Shown in pieces: positions 44,700 to 55,070 of a stretch of DNA of 64,000 bases (position 1 is its first letter; every line of letters begins with the position of its first letter). This stretch comes from Xiphydria camelus (lineage: Eukaryota > Arthropoda > Insecta > Hymenoptera > Xiphydriidae). The position numbers were made by a program, and so were the translations under genes. The stretch covers positions 33,511,250 through 33,575,249 of the forward strand of contig OY783192.1 of NCBI GenBank assembly GCA_963678675.1, given 5' to 3'. The notes below the pieces were generated by a model, which worked only from the letters and a program-made list of their open reading frames with translations, was not told the origin of the DNA and searched no databases.

Positions 44700-45892
44700 C
44701 TCGTTCCCTCTTTCCCTCCCGCCCTCTCACCAGCCTGCAGAACAGCAGCCGCGATCAATCATCCGTAGGTACGGCACTGCCGTCATCGGCAGACGTTTTA
44801 CCTCCTTCGAAACCCAGCGGCAAACCCCTCCTCCCTCTTCCACCCACCCTCCCTCGCACCACTCACCGGCCCTGAAAGTCTCAGACTTCTCGGTGCCATC
44901 GACTCTTCCTTCTCTCGCGCACCAAGCGGTTATTTCCACACCCCCGCCACCCACGCGTGTATCCCGCGAAGGTTTTTCCTCCCGCTGCGAAAATCCGCGG
45001 AGGGCGAGAGGATCCATCTATCACCGCATCCTCCGATCGCGAGAAGAAAGAGCAACGCGGCGGGGAACGAGGGATCTCCCCGAGAAATTTATAATCGTTA
45101 ATGGTCGCCGCGATAAGTCGATGCACGATGATGGCTGGACGAAAATTGCGCGAAAGAGTGCGACGATAACGATACGTGGGATCGTTTTCGCGACGAGCAG
45201 GTTGGTCGGTATATGTGTGCACACTGAGGAAAAAGTGGGTAGTAAAGTCAACCATGATCGCAAGGTTGAATTTTCCTGATTGTTAGTGCCATATTTATGA
45301 TTAAGCAGATCATGTGAATACAGTCGAAATAACTTTCGTCGCGTGGTCATAGTAACAACGATTTTGTAATTTATGATGACCATGCACCCATGATTGAATT
45401 AACCAGAAAAACAAGTCAGTAATATTAGATATACCGCATGGTAGTGTCAACTATATCAAAAAAAATTCACAGATTTCACAATCCTTGCAACTATCGGGGA
45501 CATTGAAAATGATACGAAAAATATATAAATGATATTGTTATTAACTATGTATTACAATGCAAAAAAGATATATAATCATATATAATAGTATATTGTATAT
45601 TTACCGCGATATTGCAAAGTAATTTTTTTTTGTTTTACGAATACAATGAACAGAAAATATATAAACTCCTATATATACAATATCCTACATTGGGGTGGCA
45701 CATCAGATTATGTTAGTTTATCATGTTTTAAGAACCATCACCAAAAATCAGCACGATAAAAAATTTTCTAAAAGTCACTCACGAATTTTGAAAATTTCAA
45801 AAACAGTTAAAAATCGATTTTTTTAAAATTAATTTTATTTTTCTTTCTACTTCGAATACAACATACATCTCTAATACTAATCAGATATAAAA
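43930..45892. other. Non-coding stretch with simple repeats
   Basis: C run at 44372-44386 and CT run at 44666-44695. GC-rich frames at 44639-45279 are open on both strands. 45290-45880 is AT-rich without recognisable elements apart from short inverted words near 45350-45385. Confidence 0.4.
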
Positions 45893-45970
45893 TTACTCTG
45901 TTTCGTAACCCTTATTTTCTATATAATCCTCAAACTCAATATCCTCGTCGCTATCGTAAAGTATGGTAAA
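45893..45970 (-). pseudogene. Short acidic C-terminal-like frame, possible last-exon remnant
   Basis: On the - strand a 25-codon frame follows a stop at 45973 and ends with TAA at 45895-45893, reading ...YDSDEDIEFEDYIENKGYE then TE. The composition is strikingly protein-like for AT-rich DNA, and AATAAA-type words follow about 60 bases downstream. There is no start codon and no good acceptor. It could be a remnant of a transposase or host terminal exon, or chance. Confidence 0.2.
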
Positions 45971-45973
45971 TCA

Positions 45974-46374
45974 TGTCATCATTTTCAGTTCCGAATTATT
46001 CTCCTCCGGAGGAGGAGCAGGGGGGAGGAAAGGTGAAGGAAAGGCAGGAAAGAGGGAGGGGAAGGGGGATAAAAGGGGGATGGGGAGGGCAGCGGCGGCG
46101 GCGCAATGACCGGTAGGCGATTGGTGGGGTCGGACTGAGTTTTGAGTCGATCGTCGATCCGCGAGAAACTATTTTATATACTTAATATAAAGAGATTTTT
46201 GTTACCAGTAAAGGTACCTACTTTTCGAATTTGCTAGTGTGAAATCAGAAAAACGACTAAAGCTTCTTTGAATTTATCATTTCGAAGTTCATTCGAAAAG
46301 TCAAATGGTCTAGTTTGTTTTGGACCAGAGAGATGACGTACTCGTAATCAATTTCGAAACCTCGCAACGAACGT
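45974..46374. other. Purine-rich low complexity
   Basis: AGGAGGAG/GGGGAGGGG tract at 46003-46105 and GGCGGCGGCGGC at 46091-46103. No gene. Confidence 0.6.
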
Positions 46375-47762
46375 TCGCTTGAGATTTCTTCAATAAGTCT
46401 ATCAGTTTCAGAATCAGAGCGAAAAAATACATAAGATAGGGTGAGGCAGAGATCGATTCTAGAGATTTCGATTTTTCGAAAAAAATCGCATTTTTCTGTA
46501 AGGTCCCGACCTGAAAGGGGGGACCAGGGAAAGAGGGAAAGGGGGGAGGGGGGAAAGAGGGGTCCAGAAATTGTCAATTTTTTCGAAAAATGAAAATCTT
46601 CGGAATTGGAATCTCGACCACCCTATCCGATGTATTTTTTTACGCTGATTCCGAAAAGCACGGTTATTTGGTCGAAATCTCAAAGGAAATATGAAATAAC
46701 GCCGATTTTGTGTATAAAGAAATTTTTTTTCCGCAAGAAATCATCGATATCTCGGTGTTCCGTTGAGATTTCCTCAATAAATCTATCATTTTCGTAATCA
46801 GCGCGAAAAAATACATAAGATAGGATGGTCGAGAATTCGATTCCAGAGATTTCGATTTTTGCGAAAAATCTAAGGGGTATGCCTTAAATTTTTTGCAAAA
46901 ATCGAAATCTCTGGAATCGAATTCTGGATCACCCTATCTTATGTATTTTTTTTACGCTGATTCCGAAAAGCACGGTTATTTGGTCGAAATCTCAAAGGAA
47001 ATATGAAATAACGCTGATTTTGTGTATAAAGCAATTTTTTTTCCGCAAGAAATCATCGATATCTCGGTGTTCCGTTGAGATTTCCTCAATAAATATATCA
47101 TTTTCGTAATCAGCGCGAAAAAAATACATAAGATAGGGTGGTGGAGAGATCGAAATCTCTGGAATCGAATTCTGAATCACCCTATCTTATGTATTTTTTT
47201 ACGCTGATTCCGAAAAGCACGGTTATTTGGTCGAAATCTCAAAGGAAATATGAAATAACGCTGATTTTGTGTATAAAGCAATTTTTTTTCCGCAAGAAAT
47301 CATCGATATCTCGGTGTTCCGTTGAGATTTCCTCAATAAATATATCATTTTCGTAATCAGCGCGAAAAAATACATAAGATAGGGTGGTGGAGAGATCGAT
47401 TCTAGAGATTTCGATTTTTGCGAAAAATCTAAGGGTATGCCTTAAATTTTTTGCAAAAATCGAAATCTCTGGAATCGAATTCTGGATCACCCTATCTTAT
47501 GTATTTTTTTACGCTGATTCCGAAAAGCACGGTTATTTCTTCGAAATCTCAAAGGAAATATGAAATAACGCTGATTTTGTGTATAAAGAAATTTTTTTTC
47601 CGCAAGAAATCATCGATATCTCGGTGTTCCGTTGATATTTTCTCAATAAATCTATCAGTTTCGGAATCAGCGCGAAAAAATACATAAGATAGGGTTGTGC
47701 AGAGATCGATTCTAGATTTCGATTTTTCGAGAAAAATCGCATTTTCTGTAAGGTCCCGACCT
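46375..47762. repeat. Tandem array of alternating inverted half-units (satellite-like)
   Basis: Forward halves are marked by CACCCTATCTTATGTATTTT (or variant) at about 46621, 46932, 47180 and 47490. Reverse halves are marked by AATACATAAGATAGGGT near 46424, 46809, 47124, 47369 and 47677. The forward spacing is 311, 248 and 310, and the short period lacks a ~62-base spacer. Between halves lies the invariant CATCGATATCTCGGTGTTCC, four times. The first and last reverse halves both continue into TTTCTGTAAGGTCCCGACCT. Open frames here repeat with the unit and are not genes. Confidence 0.9.
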
Positions 47763-48590
47763 TATATATTACGTAATCCGTTTTTGGCCTCTTTTTGACC
47801 CCCCCTCCCCCCAGTGTAAGATACTGTAAGATTCCAGCTTACCCCCCCCCCCCCTTCAATCTTACATAAGACGTAACTTTTTTAAGTCATTCTTGAGTTT
47901 GCCGTTTATACTACTTTCAAATATCAGATGAATATCAGGAAGAGATTGACTATATTTCGAGGTCCTGCTAAACAATAGCATCATACATAGTCAGAACGAG
48001 GATGCTGTACATAGACTCTTCATTATTCGCTATTCTCTAATTGTGTATCAACAGCGTCTTTTATCCGAGTGGAAGCCCAACACGATTGATGTAAAGTTTA
48101 TAGTCTACTACGGTATATTTCTTTATGCACTGCATCCTCGTTCTCACTCTTCGTATTAACGGAAAACATTAAAAAACATATATTCACTCAGTTCAAGTAA
48201 CTTCATTTTTAAACTTCGTTTAATAAAATATATCCTCAGTAGAGACGTCCTGCTCCTCAACCCACTCGACGTCCTCCATTCCCGTTTCATTATTTCGGAA
48301 GATGCACATAAGCTCCCGATCACGACGCAATGCCACTTGTGCAGGTCTCCTCTTCTCAGCTTGATCTTGGGTTTTGCACATTCGTTTGTCTATTGTTACT
48401 GCTTTATTTGATGCAAAGTACAGCGCTTCTTTCAATCTGTATTGAGTGATTTGATAGCATTTTTGACTAGGAATTTCTCACGTAAGATGTTGGTCTAGAC
48501 CCCGCCCCATTGTAGGACACCGTAAGAAATATTCATACCCCCCCCCCTCCCCCTCAAACGTCTTACGTAATATATGGATGGCCCCTAAGC
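47763..48590. mobile_element. Decayed DNA element with TATATTACGTAA ends and C-runs
   Basis: The left has TATATATTACGTAATCCG, then runs of C (47800-47818, 47847-47858). The right, read as complement, begins GGGGCCATCCATATATTACG and is followed by G-runs. GTAAGAT words recur near both ends. Internal GAACGAGGATGC and GCATCCTCGTTC are an inverted pair. A - strand frame (48220-48477) may be the remains of its protein. The superfamily is not assigned. Confidence 0.45.
48220..48477 (-). pseudogene. C-terminal fragment of a possible transposase
   Basis: A frame open from 48477 to TAA at 48222-48220, 85 codons without an ATG at its left edge. It contains YQITQYRLKEALYFASNKA, a Lys/Arg/Gln-rich KTQDQAEKRRPAQVALRRD and an acidic tail MEDVEWVEEQDVSTEDIF. 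Codon use differs from the surrounding poly-C-rich DNA. Its location between the inverted TATATTACGTAA ends suggests an element-derived protein. I cannot name the family, and key catalytic residues are not visible. Confidence 0.35.
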
Positions 48591-49495
48591 ACACGCGTCA
48601 CCACGTACGCGAATCTGCGGGCGCGAAGCCAACGGGAAATATATTTGATTTTCATCGCAACGCGACCTCTCGTCCGAGAAAAAAGCGCGAGCGTGTAAAA
48701 GCTCGAAAGCTGGAAAAAGCTTTCGGTCCGTGCCGCTCGCGGATAAAAGTTTCCCGATAGCTTCGGCTCTCTCTCCCTCTCCCGTCTCTCCCCGGTCGTC
48801 ACTCACCCTTCGCCCTCGCTCCCTCTTCCACCCATCTGCCCCGCACCCTACCACCACCCTGCCCGACTCCCTTTTTCTTTCGCTCTCTCCGCGGTGGAAG
48901 GCGAAGATTGAAGCTTATGTGAGCCGTCTTTGTGTTCGGATCTTCCGCGCTTCCGTCCTCGCGTGTGAGTGCGAAAGAGAGTAGGTGAGAGGGACGGAAG
49001 GGGAGGGTATACACGTACACGTGTGCGTGCGTACATTCTATCTCTTCCACTCTCTTTCTCCGTCTCCCTCCCTCTCGCACCCTCTGGATACAATGTGTGT
49101 GCGTCGAGAATACACGCTATTGATCGCGGGTGGATGCGAGAGAGACCCTCGCCGATGTGCGAAGAACCAGTAGGTCTGCGGTGTATTTTCTCTCAAAAGA
49201 ATTCGCGTATTACCGCGCGAGCAGGCGAGACGTCAGCTTCTGGCGTATATGGATAATTATTAGGTGTGTCGGGTATTGCCGTACAAGTGTAGGTACGGTT
49301 GCACGTTATATGATTGGTTTGGAAAATTTCGCCGAGTAATCGAACGCCGCGAGGAAAATCGATTGCGGTGTGCCCGGCGTGTGTGTTTACTTTGTGATGT
49401 CTTTTCGAGCAGAGTAATTATGCCATTGAGTGATAAGACGATACCGTAGCGTCTCTATTCCGCAGAGATAAAACTGTTGACCTTTTACGCAAATC
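48591..49495. other. Non-coding stretch, no gene recognised
   Basis: CT/CCCTC-rich at 48770-48890 and 49036-49085. Frames on both strands reflect this. No support for a gene. Confidence 0.4.
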
Positions 49496-49550
49496 GATAT
49501 ACCGAGAAAATAGTTTATTTGTAGTTAATAAACGTTTGTTTAAATATGGA

Positions 49551-50222
49551 GAAATAAACATTTTGTTGGACCAAGTAACTACTTGTTAACTATTACGATA
49601 TTTATTTGACGCAATTATGTAGATGCTTCGGGGTCACCGTTTGGATGAACTAAACATTTCAATAATTAATATACCTATATTTTCTTATCCTAACGAAATA
49701 TTTATTTCGCCGCATTTGAAATTACATTTATTAACTATTAATAACCTGTATCCTCGATATATAGAACAAATTATACCTGCACATATACGACTGCAGCAAA
49801 GAAAGTTACATTAACTTTGAATCGCACATTAAAAAAAAGAAACGACGACGGTATCGACCTCGCCATAATAAAATATTTATTTCATCATATTTAAACTTTT
49901 TTTTTAATATGACGAAATAAATATTTTGTAGGTCTAAGTAAATACTCATGAATTATTACGATATTTACTTGGCATAATTAAATCCTTCGAGGCGACCGTT
50001 TCAATGAAATAAACATTTTAATAATCAACATATTATATTTCCTTGTCCTAACGAAATATTTATTTTGCTATATTTGAACTTACATCTATCAACTATTAAT
50101 AAATTGTTACCTCGATATATAAAGCAGATTATACCTGCACCTACAACTGCAGCAAAGAAAGCTACGTGAACCTCAAATCGCACGATAAAAAAAAATAACG
50201 ACAACGTCGACCTCGCCATAAA
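49551..50222. repeat. Direct tandem duplication (~310 bp) of a family N segment
   Basis: Copy 1, 49551-49868; copy 2, 49914-50222. Both carry GAAATAAA.ATTTTGT, TTACGATATTTA, CCTAACGAAATATTTATTT, ACGACTGCAGCAAAGAAAG (or CAACTGCAGCAAAGAAAG) and end GTCGACCTCGCCATAA (or ATCGACCTCGCCATAA). Because unique-looking flank (the CGACCTCGCC part) is included, this is a segmental duplication, not two independent insertions. Confidence 0.85.
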
Positions 50223-51201
50223 CATCAAGCCCTTTTCACGCCGCGCGACCAATCGCCAATCGAGAAGGACCCTGACCCGCATCACCGCGCGCGACGTCAC
50301 CTATAATAACAATTACCCAAGATAATTGCATCGAATCGCGCGCGAGACACGCTGACGAAGTTAAGTCCCACCCGGCGCGCATCCCCCCGATTCCAGAGCC
50401 GCGTGGCTTCGCGGCGAAAAAGGAGGAGGGAGGGTAACGCGTCGGTGAATTCGTAGGAAAACACATGCCCGAGGATCCCGAAAGAGAGGAGGCAGGCGTC
50501 GCGACGCCTCGGATCGATGCGCGGGGCGGCTTCGGGAGTGCGCGCTCGCCCTCTCGCCGTCCAATATGGACGCGGCGCGGATTTACGGGAAGGAGGAAAA
50601 GGACGATGGAAATCGCGCGAACGCATATAGGTGTCCTAGGCGCGTGCGAGCGCTGGAGAAAAGTCCGCAGCAGTCTCTTTTGAGAGGGAAACTTCTCTCG
50701 CGAAAACCCGAAACTCGAGGGGGATATCCGCCCACGCGACTTGCACGGTCTCCCCGGGGTGGATTCGAAAGTTCCCTGCAGACTGCGCGTTATAGTCGAG
50801 AGGTATATATGTATATATACGGACGGAGAGTTTGCTCGACGCCGAAACTTCCGGTGTGAAAATTTCTTCGGGGGATAAGTGCGATAAGTACTTTTTTAGC
50901 GGGACAATCTGCGTGCGGAAATGCAATAAGCGTATCGATGCATCACGAGATTGACGATCGATTGAGAGGAGAGATGATAACATCTATTTCAAGATATCTG
51001 AAGTAATAATGTTACGAATTGTTGCATTTTAATTCTCGCTCAGCGATAGTTTTTAGGCCGTAGGCAAAATTCAAATGATAACAGCAAAAAAACCTAGATC
51101 CTAATTTAACGTATGATTGGAATTTTATACTTCCTAAAGAATCCGACGCATAGTGAAAATTCTGAATAATTGATAATTAGAAATGCACCAGTGATCTCTC
51201 A
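50223..51201. other. Non-coding stretch, GC-rich, no gene recognised
   Basis: 50230-50860 is GC/CpG-rich with frames open on both strands. No domain. 50990-51190 is AT-rich. Confidence 0.4.
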
Positions 51202-51358
51202 AGTAAAAAAATTATATGCCAATTTTTTTGACCAATTTATGATCAAAAATAGATGCTTCTTGATTTGATCCAAATGGTCTGAAAATTAAGAACGTTATGA
51301 TTTAAATGTGGTCCATTCTTAGCTCATTTGTATTCATCTTTGATCAGGTTTTGATCTA

Positions 51359-52291
51359 GGGGAAGGTGGGGCAAGATGGGGCCATGGGGTAAGATGGGGT
51401 ACCCGTTATTATTTATGTTAATAGTGGTGCCAACTTTCGAACTACCTCAAAAATGGCTTCGGAATACGCCTATTAGTGTTTGCTGTAAGTCTGGCGACGC
51501 TAGCGCCAGTTATTCTCATGTTGTCATAGAATATATATGTCGTGCTATATGTCCTAAGAGATTGCTATTTTATTCGAAGCTGATTTCAGTGCAGTTATCG
51601 TAAGTACAGTGCCATTTTAATATAAACTGCATGCCTTTGCTTAATATTTGCTTCTTTATGATTAATATCATGTATAGTTAATATAATTTTGTTTAAAGTG
51701 TAAGCAATTTGAACACATTTAATCTCAAAATGTCATGTAGGGGTAAGATGGGGACATATATACGGGGCAAGATGGGGGCGTCTATGGAAGGTCGACTTTT
51801 TGGTCTTTCTACTTCTGACTTGAAAAAGTTAGCATATCAGTTGGTGATTCGAAAAAACAAAGAACACCCTTTTAACTTCGATAAAACTGAAGCTGGAAAA
51901 GAATGGTTGTGGTTGATTTTTAAAAGAAATTCAAGTTCATCACATTTAGAAAGCCTGAGTGAATATCGGAAGCTCCAGCACATTACTCCTGTGCTGGAGA
52001 AGAGGAGAAAAATAACGATGTGGCGCACGTTTGCGTATTCCGTAATTAGTTCCATACGTATATATGGTACCCCATCTTGCCCCGTAGGTGGGGCAAGATG
52101 GGGACTTTTAGATGTTTTCATTATAATTCGTTTTAATGTTCATAATCACTTTTAGTCGCTCTTCTGTATATCGAATATAGTCAACAACTTATTGAACAAT
52201 ACGAAGTGCAATTGTTCATTCAATTTCCTGGGAAAATTAATTTTCTAGAAGCAATTGAACTTTAAGTACCCCATCTTACCCCACCTTCCCC
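51359..52291 (+). mobile_element. pogo/Tigger-like DNA transposon relic with TA target duplication
   Basis: Left terminus GGGGAAGGTGGGGCAAGATG, right terminus CATCTTACCCCACCTTCCCC, an inverted pair of about 24 bases, with TA at 51357-51358 and 52292-52293. Internal GGGGCAAGATGGGG-type words recur at 51740, 51764 and as a palindrome at 52070-52103. The 933-base length is far below an autonomous pogo element. It contains the helix-turn-helix frame described at 51709-52155 and no DDE domain. Confidence 0.85.
51709..52155 (+). pseudogene. CENP-B/Tc5-type HTH fragment of a pogo-like transposase
   Basis: The + frame reads, at residues ~30-85, FGLSTSDLKKLAYQLVIRKN, then KEHPFNFDKTEAGKEWLWLI, then FKRNSS. 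This fits the HTH_Tnp_Tc5/CENP-B-type pattern of pogo/Tigger/jerky transposases: FGL..xDLrrLAyqLA, then hpFN...aGkdWl..Flkr (family knowledge). The DNA-binding half-domain would bind the element ends. The frame then continues into unrelated sequence, crosses the inner TCTTGCCCCGTAGGTGGGG palindrome and stops, with no DDE/D catalytic core. It is a decayed or solo DNA-binding relic. The true start is unclear because the region upstream is terminus-derived. Confidence 0.75.
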
Positions 52292-52450
52292 TACTTTTAA
52301 TTCGAAAATGATATTTCAATGATATCTAATAAATTTCAAATTATCACTTTTATTTTAAAATTAAAGTAGATCAAAATGCGATAAAAAGTAGGCACCAAAT
52401 TAAAATCATAATATTTTTATTCTTCGAATCATTTTTGAATCAGTTAATCG

Positions 52451-53218
52451 ACTCGAATATATCGCAGCGGACCCCATATATTGTATTTGCCTCGAAATTA
52501 AAACAAAACAATGACCCATATCTGTACCAATTATCGAGCCTTACTCCGAGTGCATATTAAAAAAACCGTTACAAAAGTGCATCATATTAAAACGATTCTA
52601 GAACCTACCAGAATAGTGGCGACAAATTTAAAAGAAAAACAACATCGACACAATTCCTACGTCCCCACGGAGATCGTTCAGCTCCCGACCCGATCGATCG
52701 ACCCGAGCCTGCCTCCCGTAAAGAGAGGAGGAATACGCAAACCCTCCCTGGCGAATACCTATCCAATTTTATTTCGTAACACACGCCCGCCATTTTGCAT
52801 AATCTTCCCCGCGTGAAATACGAGCAGAGCCATTGCGAGAGGAGGGGGTGCGCGCGGAGGAGGCAAAAGGCACCCGAATGCGCTCCGCCACCGACGGAGA
52901 TCCCACCCCTCCCCGTGTGTTTCTTCGCGCGGAGAACAACGTGCTCCCGTTCCGAATTGCAAGATTTTCCATTTGCGCTGGCTGCTCCGGTCGAATCCGA
53001 CGAAACTCGCAGTAATTTCAAGCTGTCAATTCCTTCCCCTCTCCGCGGAGTCGAGGGATGGGTGCGAGCGGGGCGGGTTTGAAAAATTCCGGAACAGGTT
53101 TCTCGCATTGTAGGCTGATGTATTTTTTAAAATAAGATCGTATTCGAAACTGTGTCACTTCTTCAATGCGCTATTCTTCTCGGTCGATAGATCGATCAAT
53201 CATTTCGACAAATTTGCT
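52451..53218. other. Non-coding stretch, no gene recognised
   Basis: GC-rich at 52660-53100. Several frames on both strands. Nothing recognised. Confidence 0.4.
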
Positions 53219-53692
53219 ATATACCGTATGTCCCACGCAGAACCGGCCACTCGCCGGGACATTGAAATTTGACTTCGGCCGCGCTTGGACGGCACTCGAG
53301 TCATTTATACCGGTAGAGGTCGAATCAGTAGTTGGCTTAGAAAGAATGCGCTGCGTAAGCGAAAAGTGTCGAATGTCTGATTTCCCGATAGCTGTCAATT
53401 CGGGAGATCGAAGCGTCTAACCTTAGAATCGTGAATTTGTGAATAATGGTGAGTAATTTCCATCATTCACAAATTCACGATTTCGAGGTTAGACGCTTCG
53501 ATTGCCCGAATTGACAGCTATCGGAAAATCAGACGTTCGACACTTTTCGCTCTTACGCAGCGCACTCTTCCTCAGCCAACTACCGACTCGACATCTACCG
53601 GTATAAATGACTCGAGTACCGTCCAAGCGCGGCCGGAGTCAAATTTCAATGTCCCGGCGAATGGCCGGTTCTGCGTGGGATATGCGGTATAT
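53219..53692. repeat. 474-bp near-perfect hairpin (palindromic transposon)
   Basis: Arms 53219-53449 and 53460-53692 are complementary over about 231 bases with roughly 20 mismatches and one 2-base indel by eye. The loop is the 10 bases TGAGTAATTT. The outer end reads ATATACCGTATGTCCCACGC. A fragment of the same terminus is at 63385-63425. It has no plausible coding frame; its two open frames are complementary to each other. Confidence 0.92.
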
Positions 53693-53837
53693 GTGTATAC
53701 GGGGTGGACACGGAAATATGGGCCATAGAAATCGTGCGAGAGCGAGTGAGAAAATGTAGCGAGTGCATACGAGCCTCTCTGTCACAGGCAGTCTAACTGT
53801 ACTATAGGCTATAGATATGTGCGTCAAGGAAATTCCT

Positions 53838-53935
53838 GCACTGAGAAAAGAAATTGCTTGATCGAAATAAATGAATTCTTTAATCGTCCTGAGAGCACAT
53901 TTATTTGATTAGAATGAATTTTCGATTACCAACCA
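53838..53935. mobile_element. Family J terminal fragment
   Basis: CACTGAGAAAAGAAATTGC and CACATTTATTTGATTAGAAT, then GAATTTTCGATTACC, resemble the second J copy at 23574. Confidence 0.5.
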
Positions 53936-54462
53936 CTTAAAGTGAAGACCAGTCTACCCAGGCCATACATACACTTTAGTCAAAATGATGTCACTCACTA
54001 AATGACGTCCGTTTTTGTTTCAAAATGACATCAAACGCCTTTCAAAAATGACAAAACAACGATAAAACCTCATGTTGGTAATTTCATTTTGGTAATAATG
54101 TCATTCACTAAATAATATTATTGTATAATATCATTTCAATTGAGGGTATTCAGCATTTCGTATGAATAAAAACATATACAAAATATAAATTGAAAGTAGG
54201 CGTGCGGCAAAAACGAATATTACAGAAAAAATAGTTAATAAATAATGTATCATAGAGATGTAATGCATGTGCAGTAACGAATATATTGACTGAATATATT
54301 ATAAATTAAATCCCCCTACATATAAAATCGCTTGCAGTAATCAATTAAATTTCAAGGTGATAAAACTAAAACTAATAAAAAATAAAGACAATTCAAATAA
54401 GGCTCTTATATTTATAGCGCAATTCTGAACAAAACGTAATGGAAAATCTGTGCATACATTGC
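53936..54462. other. AT-rich stretch, no feature
   Basis: Repeated short words (CACTCACTAAATGACG, CATTCACTAAATAATA; AAAATGACATCAAA) suggest an eroded repeat, but I cannot delimit it. Confidence 0.4.
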
Positions 54463-54542
54463 ATTAGGTGTACAATTTTGCTTCTGCCGTTTTCCTATAC
54501 CAGTTTAATGTAAAAATAAGCGGGAGCAAAATTGTACACCTA
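54463..54542. repeat. 80-bp hairpin, ATTAGGTGTACAATTTTGC ends
   Basis: ATTAGGTGTACAATTTTGCT (54463-54482) pairs exactly with AGCAAAATTGTACACCTAAT (54523-54542). The loop is about 40 bases. It has the form of a very short TIR element. Confidence 0.8.
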
Positions 54543-54748
54543 ATAATTAAAAATCAATAATTTGATTTAATTTAGATAATAACATAATGTTAATTTAAAA
54601 AATATTGGCGTCATAAAAACATTAAACGCTTTGAATATTGTAATTAAGTAAAATTATTATACGAATTAAATTGGAAACGAATGAAATGGTGTTGAATGAA
54701 AAAAGAGTAATACTGAAATATTATATCGGGCAATAAATATTTAATTAA

Positions 54749-54988
54749 CACTAGATTTACCGAATGGTCGCGCTTTATAATACGGTCGTTTAGGCGGGTG
54801 ATTATCTCGTTATCCGTGGATTTTTCGTCCACACTGCTATAGAACTTTTTTGTAGAACGAAATGTGCTCTATAAAAAAGTATTGTACCAATTTTGTGTCA
54901 GAAACCTCACGGGTTACGAAATAATCGAGGTTGAATGGAACTCTGAATAAGACACCAGTCAAATTGACTGCCTGCGGTAAATCTAGTG
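54749..54988. mobile_element. piggyBac-like MITE (TTAA target), 240 bp
   Basis: TTAA at 54745-54748 and 54989-54992 bracket the perfect 14-base TIR CACTAGATTTACCG / CGGTAAATCTAGTG. Internal ATAGAACTTTTTTGT and CTCTATAAAAAAGT form a second inverted pair. No transposase. The TTAA duplication with a short TIR is the piggyBac hallmark. Confidence 0.85.
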
Positions 54989-54992
54989 TTAA

Positions 54993-55032
54993 ATAAAACG
55001 AATAAAATTGATTAATCAATAAGCACGTACGC
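54993..55032. other. Short AT-rich spacer
   Basis: No feature seen. Confidence 0.4.
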
Positions 55033-55070
55033 CTACTTACGAAAAGATGTTGCTGATGATATTACAGAGG

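Larger units (their letters stand above)
51202..52450. mobile_element. Family D element, copy 3, split by a pogo-like insertion
   Basis: Left part 51202-51358 (GTAAAAAAATTATATGCCAA ... TGATCAGGTTTTGATCTA) and right part 52292-52450 (TACTTTTAATTCGAAAATG ... AATCATTTTTGAATCAG) reconstruct the arrangement seen intact at 5649-5950. Confidence 0.75.

Noticed and set aside
46459..47742. Series of similar 60-80-codon frames on both strands
   Set aside because: They recur with the satellite unit and its inverted halves, so they are repeat-derived, not a gene family.
53166..53420. 84-codon + frame and 75-codon - frame
   Set aside because: They sit in the arm of a 474-bp hairpin and are complementary reflections of one another.
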